Both the position numbers and the translations under genes were made by a program. The notes beneath the pieces are model-generated. The model did not search any database, was not told the origin of the DNA, and saw nothing but the letters and a program-made list of their open reading frames with translations. 64,000 nucleotides of DNA from Arthrobacter sp. B3I4 (lineage in GTDB: Bacteria; Actinomycetota; Actinomycetes; Actinomycetales; Micrococcaceae): assembly GCF_030816855.1 (NCBI RefSeq), contig NZ_JAUSYK010000001.1, positions 806,001 to 870,000 of the forward strand, written 5' to 3'. Positions 1 through 7,696 of the stretch are shown here, piece after piece. Numbering within the stretch: the first letter of the stretch is position 1; each line of letters opens with the position of its first letter.

Positions 1-288
1 CTTGCTCTCTTGGTGCTGGCAGCAGGTCAGCCGATTGCCGGCTACGTCTTCGTCCTGGACGGCGTTCTGATCGGTGCCGGCGACGCCCGGTACCTGGCGA
101 TCGCCGGCGTTGTGAATCTTGCTGTCTACCTGCCGCTGTTGCTCATGGTCCGGCTCTCCGGCGCCGCGGGGGAAACGGCGCTGCTTTGGCTCTGGGTCGC
201 TTTCTCCTTCGGCTACATGCTGGCCCGCGCGGTCACCCTTGGCTGGCGGGCACGCAATGACCGGTGGATGGTGCTCGGCGCACGGTGA
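1..288 (+). CDS. MATE-family efflux transporter, C-terminal fragment
   Basis: The frame is open from base 1, so the N-terminal part lies outside the window. The visible 95 residues hold about three hydrophobic segments and end in a basic tail. The run around residues 10-35 (PIAGYVFVLDGVLIGAGDAR) resembles the last repeat of MATE (DinF/NorM) cation-coupled drug exporters, where a VxDGxLxGAGD-like loop is common. It would act in the cytoplasmic membrane. Substrate cannot be judged from this fragment. Family placement rests on that one conserved stretch plus hydrophobicity. Confidence 0.75.
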   Translation, partial: LALLVLAAGQPIAGYVFVLDGVLIGAGDARYLAIAGVVNLAVYLPLLLMVRLSGAAGETALLWLWVAFSFGYMLARAVTLGWRARNDRWMVLGAR

Positions 289-342
289 CACCCGGGCGTC
301 CCGGCGGGCGCAGCCCGCGCCCGGTCCGGCGCCGGCACGCAC

Positions 343-357
343 TAAACTGGACGGGTG
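343..357 (+). promoter_or_regulatory. Putative -10 box placing the mRNA start at the GTG start codon
   Basis: TAAACT (343-348) is followed by 6 nt and then GTG at 355. There is no Shine-Dalgarno sequence before the GTG. This is the layout of a leaderless actinobacterial transcript; no convincing -35 box is visible. Confidence 0.45.
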
Positions 358-942
358 ACTCTCCCCGAAGCCCCCTCCGCCTCGACTGCCCTGCCTGCCG
401 CCCCGGACCTGTGGAAGCCGGTCCTGGTCCGCGCTGCCCTCGCGCTGGCGTTCGGCGCGGTGACCGTCTTCTGGGCAGCGCCCCCGGTCGAGGCGATGGC
501 CTGGACCGGCGGAGTTTATCTACTGGCCACGGGTCTGGTGGTGATCTGGGGCGTCAAAAAGACCGGCCTGCCGGCCGGGGAGGGCGGGGCCAAGGCCCTG
601 GCCGCCGCCGGGGCGGTGCTGATCGGCACGGGGGCGGCGGTGGCGCTGATTCCGGGGAACCTGGTGTTCGGTACCATCGGCGCGCTCGGCCTGGCGCTGG
701 CCGGCGCGGCCGAGCTCTACCTGGGGCTCACCTCCCGCCGCCGCTCGGTGCTGGCCCGGGACTGGACCGCCTCCGGCGTGATCGGCCTGGGCACCGCGGC
801 GGCGCTGCCGTTCTTTATTGACCTCGGTCCGCACGCCTTGCTTGGCGTTGCCGGCGGCGGCGCGATCCTCGGCGGTATGCTGTGGATCCTGGCCGGCCTG
901 ACGCTGCGGCACGATGCGCGCGGCCTTTCTACAAGGCCGTAA
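355..942 (+). CDS. Small integral membrane protein (HdeD/DUF308-like)
   Basis: A 195-residue protein with a short polar N-terminus (to about residue 20) and about six hydrophobic segments spread over residues 22-185, ending in a basic tail. Length and the pattern of short paired helices resemble the HdeD/DUF308 family, whose role outside enteric acid resistance is unknown. The GTG start is chosen because the upstream frame gives no better start and a -10-like box lies just before it. It sits between a MATE exporter end and another small membrane protein, so context gives no function. Confidence 0.7.
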   Translation: MTLPEAPSASTALPAAPDLWKPVLVRAALALAFGAVTVFWAAPPVEAMAWTGGVYLLATGLVVIWGVKKTGLPAGEGGAKALAAAGAVLIGTGAAVALIPGNLVFGTIGALGLALAGAAELYLGLTSRRRSVLARDWTASGVIGLGTAAALPFFIDLGPHALLGVAGGGAILGGMLWILAGLTLRHDARGLSTRP

Positions 943-1031
943 ACTAGTAAGGACAGGTTCTACCCTGCGTAGAACAACCGCGGTATCAGACTGCCACGCC
1001 TGCCCGGCGCTGGCGGCAGGAGGAAAGCATC

Positions 1032-1379
1032 TTGGCAGAGCCGAAATCAGGAGAACGCCGCAATCTGCGGACCTCGGTCAAGGGGCCGCTCATGTTTTCC
1101 GCGTTCTGGGCAGTGCTTGCCTTCGTCGCCGTCCTCATCTTTGCTTCCGGCGGCAGCGCCAAAGTTCCGCGTTTCGACTTGGCCTTTACCGGCGCGGGGA
1201 TCGCCTTCATCGTCACCCTGGTGATGGCAGCCATGCTTTCGATGAGCTACAAGGACAACGCGGAGCACCTGGGCAAGGGCTCCGGCGTCAACCTCAGCTC
1301 GAAGCGGCCCGCCTCCGCCCGCGGCGGCGACCGCCCGCAGCCGGGACCCGACGCCGGTCCCGACAGTAGCGCCCACTAA
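1032..1379 (+). CDS. Hypothetical two-helix membrane protein (DUF4229-like)
   Basis: This 115-residue protein starts at TTG, supported by AGGAGG at 1019-1024. It has a polar N-terminus, two hydrophobic helices (about residues 20-40 and 50-70) and a Ser/Pro/Arg-rich cytoplasmic-type tail. Small actinobacterial proteins of this shape (DUF4229 type) are common, but I cannot assign a function. It lies 89 nt after the preceding membrane protein gene on the same strand and is convergent with the CGNR gene. Confidence 0.65.
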   Translation: MAEPKSGERRNLRTSVKGPLMFSAFWAVLAFVAVLIFASGGSAKVPRFDLAFTGAGIAFIVTLVMAAMLSMSYKDNAEHLGKGSGVNLSSKRPASARGGDRPQPGPDAGPDSSAH

Positions 1380-1402
1380 GTCCACTTTCTGCCCAGCTTC
1401 TG

Positions 1403-1945
1403 TTAGGAGACGGCCTTCCTGGCCCGGTAGGCCGCGACGTGTGCGCGGTTGGCGCAGTTCCCCGTGTCGCAGTAGCGCTTGGAACGGTTCCGGCTGAGGT
1501 CCAGCACCACGGCGTCGCAGTCGTCCGCGGCGCAAACCAGCATCCGGTGCATTTCCTTGCTCCGAATGACATCCGCCAGTGCCATCGCCGCCTCGGTGCT
1601 CATCCGGTCGGCCAGCGGCGCCTCGGGCGTGGTGGCGTGCAGGTGCCAGTCCCAGCCGTCGTGTTTCATCAGCTGGGGAAGGGCGCGGGCCTCGCGCAGC
1701 AGTCGGTTGACGATGACCACTGCCGAGTCCTCGTCGGCCAGCCACAGCGCGGCGAGCTCGGTGCGCAGCCGGTGCACGCTGGCCAGCTCGGCGGCCTCGT
1801 GGCTTCGTGAGCCGCTGAACCCCTCGGCGGCGAGGAAGCGGTCCAGCTCCGCGAGTCCGGACAAGTGCTCCTCGCTGTTCGCGGCTGTGTTGATCAGAGC
1901 GACCACGGAGCGCAGCGCGACTTCAGTGTCAGGCGCAAAGACCAT
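1403..1945 (-). CDS. ABATE/CGNR zinc-finger putative transcriptional regulator
   Basis: The 180-residue product has an N-terminal helical region (about 1-120, the ABATE 'stress-induced' domain shape) and a C-terminal CGNR-type zinc finger (about 135-175). The finger reads CAADDC, then CDTGNCANR, followed by a basic stretch. In the family the two Cys pairs bind zinc and the following RxxxxxYRxR segment is thought to bind DNA. It is divergent from the EamA exporter at 2017 with 71 bp between the starts, an arrangement typical of a regulator controlling an efflux gene. That regulatory link is inference. Confidence 0.85.
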   Translation of the reverse strand: MVFAPDTEVALRSVVALINTAANSEEHLSGLAELDRFLAAEGFSGSRSHEAAELASVHRLRTELAALWLADEDSAVVIVNRLLREARALPQLMKHDGWDWHLHATTPEAPLADRMSTEAAMALADVIRSKEMHRMLVCAADDCDAVVLDLSRNRSKRYCDTGNCANRAHVAAYRARKAVS

Positions 1946-1997
1946 CTTGACTCCTTACGTTCCCCGGGCGTACTGTCATGACCATAACCCCACTTTA

Positions 1998-2010
1998 CTC
2001 CTGACAGGAG
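1998..2010. promoter_or_regulatory. 13-bp perfect palindrome covering the ribosome binding site
   Basis: CTCCTG-A-CAGGAG is a perfect inverted repeat (6-bp arms). Its right arm is the Shine-Dalgarno sequence (AGGAG) of the EamA gene at 2017, and it lies in the CGNR/EamA divergent spacer. It could be an operator for the CGNR protein or an RBS-masking hairpin, though the 1-nt centre makes a tight RNA hairpin unlikely. Confidence 0.4.
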
Positions 2011-2016
2011 CAGTCC

Positions 2017-3054
2017 ATGTCTGCCGCACGCCGCGCCGGGGCCCCGGCCCAGAACCTGCAATCTGCCGGCGCCACTGCCGCGGCCACTGGCGTGGCAGGT
2101 TTCCTGGCCTCCGGGCTGGGAGTCGCCTTGTTTTCCTCGGCGGTGTTCGGCCTCTCCGGGTCGTTCGCCAAGGCGCTGCTGGAGACCGGCTGGACGCCAG
2201 GTGCTGCTGTCACCGCCCGCCTCACCGGAGCCGCGCTGATCCTCGCCGTTCCCGCTGCCCTGGCGCTGCGAGGCCGCTGGCACCAGCTCCGCGACAACTG
2301 GCTCACCGTCCTGCTGTTCGGCCTCATCGGCGTCGCGGCATGCCAACTCTTCTATTTCAACGCTGTCGCCCGGCTCTCCGTCGGAGTGGCGCTCCTGCTG
2401 GAATACCTGGCTCCGGTGATGATCGTGCTCTGGCTCTGGCTGGCGAGCCGGAAGCGGCCGCGGCCGCTGACCATCGCCGGCACCCTGCTTTCACTCGCGG
2501 GCCTGGTCCTGGTACTGGACCTTACCGGGGCGGTGAAGATCGATTTCATCGGTGTGCTGTGGGGGATCGCGGCCGCCGTCTGCCTGGCTATCTACTTCTT
2601 CATAACCGCCAAGGAGAACGACACGCTGCCGCCGATCGTGCTGGCCTCCGGCGGGCTGATGGTGGGCGCGCTGGTCATGTGGCTCACGGCCGCGACCGGG
2701 CTGCTGCCGATGGCCACCAGCACAGCCGACACCCGGCTGGGTCCCTGGGTGACGCCGTGGTGGGTCGCGCTGGGCGGTCTGGTCCTCCTTGCCACCGTGC
2801 TCGCCTACGTTTCCGGCATCGTGGCCGCCCGCGCCCTCGGCTCGAAGGTGGCATCGTTTGTCTCGCTGACCGAGGTGCTCTTTGCCGTCCTCTGGGCCTG
2901 GCTGCTCCTCGGTGAACTTCCCGGGCCGGTCCAGCTGCTGGGCGGCATCCTGATCGTCGGCGGTGTGGTGCTCGTCCGCCTGGACGAGCTGCGCCGTGCA
3001 CCAGAGCCGTCGGTCGAACTCGACCATGCGAACGACATCGAACCCGTCCCCTGA
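2017..3054 (+). CDS. EamA/DMT-superfamily inner-membrane exporter
   Basis: The 345-residue protein has ten hydrophobic helices arranged as two EamA repeats (about 30-165 and 175-320), a polar N-terminal leader and a charged C-terminal tail. The second repeat contains the usual late-helix pattern SLTEVLFAVLWAWLLLGE, typical of RhaT/YdcZ-like metabolite exporters. Family members export amino acids, nucleosides or other small metabolites; the substrate here is unknown. The ATG at 2017 has AGGAG 6 nt upstream. The divergent CGNR regulator is the likely controller. Confidence 0.9.
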   Translation: MSAARRAGAPAQNLQSAGATAAATGVAGFLASGLGVALFSSAVFGLSGSFAKALLETGWTPGAAVTARLTGAALILAVPAALALRGRWHQLRDNWLTVLLFGLIGVAACQLFYFNAVARLSVGVALLLEYLAPVMIVLWLWLASRKRPRPLTIAGTLLSLAGLVLVLDLTGAVKIDFIGVLWGIAAAVCLAIYFFITAKENDTLPPIVLASGGLMVGALVMWLTAATGLLPMATSTADTRLGPWVTPWWVALGGLVLLATVLAYVSGIVAARALGSKVASFVSLTEVLFAVLWAWLLLGELPGPVQLLGGILIVGGVVLVRLDELRRAPEPSVELDHANDIEPVP

Positions 3055-3082
3055 CGGCGTACGGACGGCGCCGCATGTCCTA

Positions 3083-3108
3083 GGAGCCGCCGTCGGGAGC
3101 CGCCGTCG
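3083..3108. repeat. 13-bp tandem duplication
   Basis: GGAGCCGCCGTCG occurs twice head to tail between the convergent ends of the EamA gene and copA. It is short, noncoding and has no evident function. Confidence 0.6.
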
Positions 3109-3112
3109 GGGC

Positions 3113-5440
3113 CTACTTGCCGAAGCGCCGCAGCCGCAGCGAGTTCGCCACCACCAGGACGGAGCTGGCCGCCATCGCCGCGCCGGCAATCATCGGGTTG
3201 AGCAGGCCCAGTGCGGCCACCGGGATACCGACGGCGTTGTAGAAGAAGGCCCAGAAGAGGTTCGTTTTGATGGTGGCCAGGGTCCGGCGGGACAACTCGA
3301 TCGCCTGGCCGACCTGGCCCAGGTCGTTGCCCATCACGGTCAGGTCCGCGGCCTCAATGGCCACATCGGTGCCCGAGCCCATGGCGATGCCAAGGTCGGC
3401 CTGGGCCAGGGCGGCCGCGTCGTTCACTCCGTCACCAGCCATCGCCACCGTGGCACCGCGGGACTGCAGCGCCCGGACGGCCTCGACCTTGCCCTCGGGC
3501 AGCACGCCGGCGAAGACGTCTTCGGCAGGGATTCCAACGGCGGCTGCGACCTGGCCGGCCACTGCGGCGTTGTCACCGGTCAGCAGGATGGGCCGCAGCC
3601 CCAGTTCCCGGAGCCGGGCGATGGCTGCGGCGGAACCAGGCTTGAGCGTATCGCGCAGGCTGATGATGCCTGCAGGTTCACCGTTTACGGCCACCCAGAT
3701 GGCGGTGGCGCCGGCGTCCTCGGCGGCGGCCAGGGCGGCCTGCTGCCCACCGGAGGCAGGAACGTTGTTTTCCTGCAGCCAGCCGGAACGGCCCACGGTG
3801 ACCAGACGTCCGTTGACCGTCCCGCGGACCCCGCCGCCGGGGGCCGAGTGAAAGTCGACGACGCCGGGCAGCCGGGCTTCGTCGCCGGGCTGCCGTTCGG
3901 CGGTGAGCGCAGCGGCGGCAATCGCCCGGGCGACCGGGTGCTCGGAGGCGGCCTCCACTGCCCCCGCGAGGCGGAGCACCTCCGCGCCGGTGAACGGGCC
4001 AAACGCCTGAGTTCCCTCTACGGCCAGGTGGCCGGTAGTTACCGTGCCGGTTTTGTCGAGCAGGATGGTGTCCACCGTGCGGGTGTCTTCCAGGACCTGC
4101 GGACCCTTGATCAGGATGCCGAGCTGGGCGCCGCGGCCGGTGCCGGTCAGCAGCCCCACCGGGGTGGCCAGGCCCAGTGCGCACGGGCAGGCGATGACCA
4201 GCACCGCGACGGCCGCGGTGAAGGCGGCGCGCAGTTCGGCGTTGCTGATGTCCGGGCCGGCCGCCAGCAGCCAGCCGGCGAAGGTGACGGCGGCAAGGAT
4301 GAGGACCACCGGGACGAAGACCGCGCTGATGCGGTCCGCGAGGCGCGCGATGGGGGCCTTTGCGGTTTGTGCCTGGGACACCAGGCGCCCCATCTGGGCC
4401 AGGGTCGTCTCGCTTCCGACCCTGGTGGCCCGAACGAGGAGCCGCCCCGAGGTGTTGATGGTGGCGCCCGTGACCGGGCTGTCCGGGCCGACCTCGACCG
4501 GGACCGATTCGCCGGTCACCAGCGAGGCGTCCACGGCGGACGTCCCCTCAAGGACCACGCCATCGGTCGCGATCTTCTCACCGGGCCGCACCACGATGAT
4601 GTCGCCGACCCGCAGTTGCTCGGCCGGTACCATCACCTCCGTGCCGTTGCGCAGGACGGCTGCATCCTTGGCGCCCAGGTTCAGCAGGGCCTTAAGCGCG
4701 TCCCCGGCTTTCCGCTTGGCGTTGGCCTCGAGGTAGCGGCCCAGCAGCAGGAAAGTGGTGACGACGGAGGCTACCTCGAAGTACAGGCCTCCCGTTCCCA
4801 TCTCCTCCATGCCCGGATGCTCAGTCATCCGGGGGTCGGCCAGGAGCTGCCAGGCGGAGAAAAGGTAGGCGGCGGTCACCCCGATAGATACCAGGGTATC
4901 CATGGTGGAGCCGAGGTGCCGGGCGTTCACGGCAGCGGCTCGGTGGAACGGCCAGGCGGCCCAGGTCACCACCGGCAGGGCCAGCGCACCCGCAACCCAG
5001 CCCCAGTTGGGGAACTGCAATGCCGGGAACATGGAAATCAGGAAGACCGGGACGGTGAGGACGGCCGCGACGATCAGCCTGGGTAGCAGCTTGCCGGAGG
5101 GGTGCGACGGCGGACCCTGGACCGGGACGGGGTTTTCGCGGTCGGTTCCGCTGGCATCCGCTTCCGGCGTTGCCTCGGTCCTGGGAGCCGGGTAGGCCGC
5201 CGGCCGGACGGTGGCTTTGTAACCGGCGGCCGCCACCGTGGCGGTGATCTGCTCGTCGGTGACGTTGGCCGGCACGGTTACCTGCGCCGATTCCAGCGGC
5301 AGGTTGACGAGGGCTTCCACGCCGTCGATCTTTACCAGCTTGCGCTCAACCCGGCCGACGCAGGACGAGCAGGTCATCCCTTCAATATCGAGTTCGATGA
5401 CCCGGCGTCCGGGCTGTTCTAGAAGCTGCTGGTTGCTCAC
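3113..5440 (-). CDS. copA: Copper-translocating P1B-type ATPase
   Basis: This 775-residue pump exports Cu(I) from the cytoplasm. In order: one N-terminal heavy-metal domain with GMTCSSC (about residues 21-27), paired helices, the actuator TGES (about 309-312), the Cu(I)-type membrane motif CPC (about 418-420), the phosphorylation site DKTGT (about 462-466), the SEHP motif (about 498-501) and GDGVND (about 669-674), then two C-terminal helices. All catalytic residues are present. I chose GTG at 5440 because GAGGGG lies just upstream; the frame is open to a TTG at 5497 that has no good ribosome site. It is last in a csoR-copZ-copA operon. Confidence 0.95.
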   Translation of the reverse strand: MSNQQLLEQPGRRVIELDIEGMTCSSCVGRVERKLVKIDGVEALVNLPLESAQVTVPANVTDEQITATVAAAGYKATVRPAAYPAPRTEATPEADASGTDRENPVPVQGPPSHPSGKLLPRLIVAAVLTVPVFLISMFPALQFPNWGWVAGALALPVVTWAAWPFHRAAAVNARHLGSTMDTLVSIGVTAAYLFSAWQLLADPRMTEHPGMEEMGTGGLYFEVASVVTTFLLLGRYLEANAKRKAGDALKALLNLGAKDAAVLRNGTEVMVPAEQLRVGDIIVVRPGEKIATDGVVLEGTSAVDASLVTGESVPVEVGPDSPVTGATINTSGRLLVRATRVGSETTLAQMGRLVSQAQTAKAPIARLADRISAVFVPVVLILAAVTFAGWLLAAGPDISNAELRAAFTAAVAVLVIACPCALGLATPVGLLTGTGRGAQLGILIKGPQVLEDTRTVDTILLDKTGTVTTGHLAVEGTQAFGPFTGAEVLRLAGAVEAASEHPVARAIAAAALTAERQPGDEARLPGVVDFHSAPGGGVRGTVNGRLVTVGRSGWLQENNVPASGGQQAALAAAEDAGATAIWVAVNGEPAGIISLRDTLKPGSAAAIARLRELGLRPILLTGDNAAVAGQVAAAVGIPAEDVFAGVLPEGKVEAVRALQSRGATVAMAGDGVNDAAALAQADLGIAMGSGTDVAIEAADLTVMGNDLGQVGQAIELSRRTLATIKTNLFWAFFYNAVGIPVAALGLLNPMIAGAAMAASSVLVVANSLRLRRFGK

Positions 5441-5525
5441 TGTCTGTTCCCCTCGGTCCTGCGCGGTGGTGCTCGGTGACGCTTGTGTCTGCGTCAATGC
5501 CCGGCGGAGCTGTCCGCCATCGGGC

Positions 5526-5756
5526 TCAGGCCTCGTTCGCGACGACCAGGTATCCGGCTTCGGCGACTGCTTCTCCGATTTCGGACGGGGAGAGCGCCGT
5601 GGCCGAGGTGATCGTCACGGTGGAAATCCCCCCGGCGTTGAGGTCCACGTCGACGTTTTCGACGCCGGCAAGCGATTCGAGTTCTTCGGACACGGAAGAT
5701 ACGCAGTGGCCGCAGGTCATGCCGGAAACTTCAATGGTGGTGGATACGGTGCTCAT
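5526..5756 (-). CDS. copZ: Copper chaperone, single heavy-metal-associated domain
   Basis: A 76-residue protein that is a single HMA (ferredoxin-like) fold with the metal site GMTCGHC near residues 11-17. CopZ-type chaperones carry Cu(I) to the N-terminal domain of CopA or to the CsoR sensor. The ATG at 5756 is preceded by AAGGAG at good spacing; the longer open frame upstream (to 5849) is rejected because it lacks both a ribosome site and family similarity. It lies between csoR (67 bp upstream) and copA (85 bp downstream) on the same strand. Confidence 0.93.
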   Translation of the reverse strand: MSTVSTTIEVSGMTCGHCVSSVSEELESLAGVENVDVDLNAGGISTVTITSATALSPSEIGEAVAEAGYLVVANEA

Positions 5757-5823
5757 GGCGTGCTCCTTGGTGGGGGACTGGTCATGGTTGAGCAGTCCGA
5801 TCGTGTGGTGAGTGGTGTTGCCG

Positions 5824-6171
5824 CTACCGCAGCAGGCGCCCGATGGCATCGGTGGCCTCCTTGACTTTGAAGTCGATGGCTTCGGCCCGGAGCTCCGGGT
5901 CCGGTTCTGCCGCCGCGCCGACGACGCAGTGGCCGATATGCTCTTCCACCAGCCCGAGGCTGACAGCGTGCAGAGCCTTAGTGACCGCGGCGACCTGGGT
6001 CAGGATGTCGATGCAGTACTTGTCATCATCGACCATCCGCGCAATGCCGCGGACCTGTCCCTCGATCCGTCTTAGCCGCTTAAGGTACGCATCCTTGTTG
6101 TTCGAGTAGCCGTGCTGCTGGGGCGGGGCCTCAGCAGCGACTGCCGACATGGAAGCTTCTGGCTCAGTCAT
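5824..6171 (-). CDS. csoR: CsoR-family copper-sensing repressor
   Basis: The 115-residue all-helical repressor shows the CsoR core: basic DNA-binding segment LKRLRRIEGQVRGIARM (about 30-46), then the Cu(I) ligand set C-x-H-x-x-C as Cys at DDDKYCIDIL, His in KALHAVSL and Cys in EEHIGHCVVG. Cu(I) binding releases DNA in this family. I use the ATG at 6171; the frame stays open to 6252 but that extension would read through the two operators. A -10-like box ends 6 nt before this ATG, so the mRNA is probably leaderless. It heads the csoR-copZ-copA operon and should repress itself. Confidence 0.93.
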   Translation of the reverse strand: MTEPEASMSAVAAEAPPQQHGYSNNKDAYLKRLRRIEGQVRGIARMVDDDKYCIDILTQVAAVTKALHAVSLGLVEEHIGHCVVGAAAEPDPELRAEAIDFKVKEATDAIGRLLR

Positions 6172-6177
6172 GGCTAT

Positions 6178-6206
6178 AACATATACCCGGCGGGGGTATA
6201 GCGCAA
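6178..6206 (-). promoter_or_regulatory. csoR promoter with CsoR operator in its spacer
   Basis: On the minus strand, TTGCGC (6206-6201), a 17-nt spacer and TATGTT (6183-6178) form a good sigma-A type promoter ending 6 nt before the csoR ATG. The spacer holds the inner CsoR-like box, so a bound repressor would block polymerase directly. Confidence 0.6.
6183..6199. promoter_or_regulatory. CsoR operator box, inner
   Basis: The minus strand reads ATACCCCCGCCGGGTAT, an imperfect dyad fitting the CsoR type-2 consensus of ATACCCC-n-GGGGTAT. It lies between the -35 and -10 boxes of csoR. Confidence 0.75.
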
Positions 6207-6223
6207 GTACCCCTCGGGGGTAT
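6207..6223. promoter_or_regulatory. CsoR operator box, outer
   Basis: GTACCCCTCGGGGGTAT is a second CsoR-like dyad of the same 17-bp size, 24 bp centre to centre from the inner box and just upstream of the -35. Two boxes suggest binding of two tetramers. Confidence 0.7.
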
Positions 6224-6258
6224 CGAGGATGCGATCTGGGCCGGGCGGACATTAAAGA

Positions 6259-6297
6259 GCTCCGGAGTGCGTTATTGGGGGATACGCACTCCGGAGC
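6259..6297. repeat. Perfect 14-bp inverted repeat with 11-nt loop
   Basis: The arm GCTCCGGAGTGCGT (6259-6272) is exactly complementary to ACGCACTCCGGAGC (6284-6297). There is no T-run on either side, so it is not a classic terminator. It sits between two divergent genes, where a terminator would not be needed; it may be a dispersed repeat or a protein-binding site. Confidence 0.7.
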
Positions 6298-6547
6298 GGC
6301 TATGGGGTAGGGGCTCTTTCGCCTACAACAGCAACCCTACGTTGCGGTCCGGACCAGGCGCCAGCACCTCGAATAATTTCTTTCGCTTTATTTACCCGGG
6401 CCATTTTCCCGGGCCAAAATTACCCGCAGGTTTCGGCCATCCTGTGCCCTGGCGTGCCGCACGTGCGGGTTTCGAAGCCGCCGGGATTCGTCGATTGACC
6501 GGCGGAAACCATTGCAGGCGCAGGCCCGCGGTGGTTCGATGTAGGGC

Positions 6548-7687
6548 ATGGCAACCTCTGAGAGTTTCCTCCTCGCGATCGGTACCAAAAAGGGCCTCTG
6601 GCTGGCTACCAGTCCGGACCGCCAAAATTGGTCCTTGACTGGCCCCCACTTCCTGATGAGCGAGATCCCCAGTGTCGGCATCGACACGCGCGATGGCCGG
6701 ACCCGGATCCTGGTGGGCGTCCGCTCGGAGCACTGGGGGCCCACCGTCTTTCACTCCGACGACCTCGGAGCGACCTGGAGCGAGCCCGAAAACGGAGCCA
6801 TCCGTTTTCCCGAGGACACGGATGCCGCACTGGAGCGGGTCTGGCAGATCCATCCTGACGCGGATTCACGCCCCGGTGTGGTGTGGGCCGGCTGCGAGCC
6901 GATATCGGTCTGGAAATCCACCGACGGCGGTGAGCATTTCGAGTTGAACCGCGGCTTGTGGGACCACCCGCACCGGGGTGAGTGGGGGGCCGGTTACGGT
7001 GGCGCCGCGGCGCACTCGATCGTGGTCAACCCCGACGGCGACAAAGTGCACGTGGCCATGAGCACCGGCGGGGTCTACCGTTCAATCGACGGCGGCGCCT
7101 CCTGGGAGCCGCGGAACAAGGGCATCTCGGCTTACTTCATGCCCGATCCCAACCCGGAGTTCGGCCAGTGCGTCCACAAGATCGCCGCGGACGCCGCCGT
7201 CGACGGCCGCTTGTACGCGCAGAACCACCACGGCGTTTACCGCAGTGACGATGGCGGCGAGAACTGGCAGTCAATTGCCGAAGGGCTGCCGGCCGACTTC
7301 GGCTTTGTCATGCTGACGCATCCGCGCCGGGCGGGCACGGCCTGGGTCATCCCGCTGAAGGCCGACGGCGAACGGATCCCGCCGGACGGAAAGCTCGCCG
7401 TCCACCGTACCGACGACGCCGGGGCCAGTTGGAAGCGGCTGGATTCCGGGCTGCCGCAGGCGGAGTTCAACTCCGTCCTGCGCGATGCCGCCTGCGTGGA
7501 CGGGGCCGAACCCGCCGGCGTGTACTTCGGCACCCGCGGCGGCAGCGTCTACGCCAGTGCCGACGAGGGGGAGCACTTCACGGAGGTGGCCGCCCACCTG
7601 CCGGACGTGCTGTGCGTTCGGGCGGCGGCGGTTGCCCAGGTGCCGGTCCCTGCCGCAGAGCGCTCCGGGGCCGCGGTTTCCGCGTGA
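6548..7687 (+). CDS. Asp-box (BNR/sortilin-like) beta-propeller protein
   Basis: A 379-residue protein with no signal peptide and at least six Asp-box motifs (S/T-x-D-x-G-x-x-W/F): SDDLGATW, STDGGEHF, SIDGGASW, SDDGGENW, TDDAGASW and SADEGEHF, spaced about 45-60 residues. These are the turns of a beta-propeller, as in sialidases and VPS10 proteins, but I see no sialidase catalytic Arg triad, so the label exo-sialidase seen for relatives is probably wrong. The gene is 9 nt upstream of a ThiS/MoaD-like gene, and the pair looks like one unit. Function unknown. Confidence 0.85.
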   Translation: MATSESFLLAIGTKKGLWLATSPDRQNWSLTGPHFLMSEIPSVGIDTRDGRTRILVGVRSEHWGPTVFHSDDLGATWSEPENGAIRFPEDTDAALERVWQIHPDADSRPGVVWAGCEPISVWKSTDGGEHFELNRGLWDHPHRGEWGAGYGGAAAHSIVVNPDGDKVHVAMSTGGVYRSIDGGASWEPRNKGISAYFMPDPNPEFGQCVHKIAADAAVDGRLYAQNHHGVYRSDDGGENWQSIAEGLPADFGFVMLTHPRRAGTAWVIPLKADGERIPPDGKLAVHRTDDAGASWKRLDSGLPQAEFNSVLRDAACVDGAEPAGVYFGTRGGSVYASADEGEHFTEVAAHLPDVLCVRAAAVAQVPVPAAERSGAAVSA

Positions 7688-7696
7688 GGTTCCCCG

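Larger units (their letters stand above)
6172..6547. other. 376-bp gene-free region upstream of csoR and the Asp-box gene
   Basis: The left part carries the csoR promoter and its two operators. A strong perfect hairpin follows at 6259-6297. From about 6340 to 6547 the base composition becomes less GC-rich (AT-rich patch near 6370-6425 with CCCGGG palindromes at 6393-6411), and I see no credible short gene there. The divergent promoter for the gene at 6548 presumably lies in this right part. Confidence 0.6.

Noticed and set aside
2963..5086. 707-codon open frame on the plus strand opposite copA
   Set aside because: It mirrors copA, whose P-type ATPase motifs are complete. Its own translation is Gly/Arg/Gln-rich with no domain, as expected for the antisense of a high-GC gene.
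6171..6252. Longer CsoR N-terminus starting at 6252
   Set aside because: The extension would run through both operators and the promoter and has no similarity to CsoR proteins.
6548..7687. Exo-alpha-sialidase
   Set aside because: Asp-boxes are present, but the catalytic Arg triad, Tyr/Glu pair and any signal peptide are not visible, so only the propeller fold is supported.
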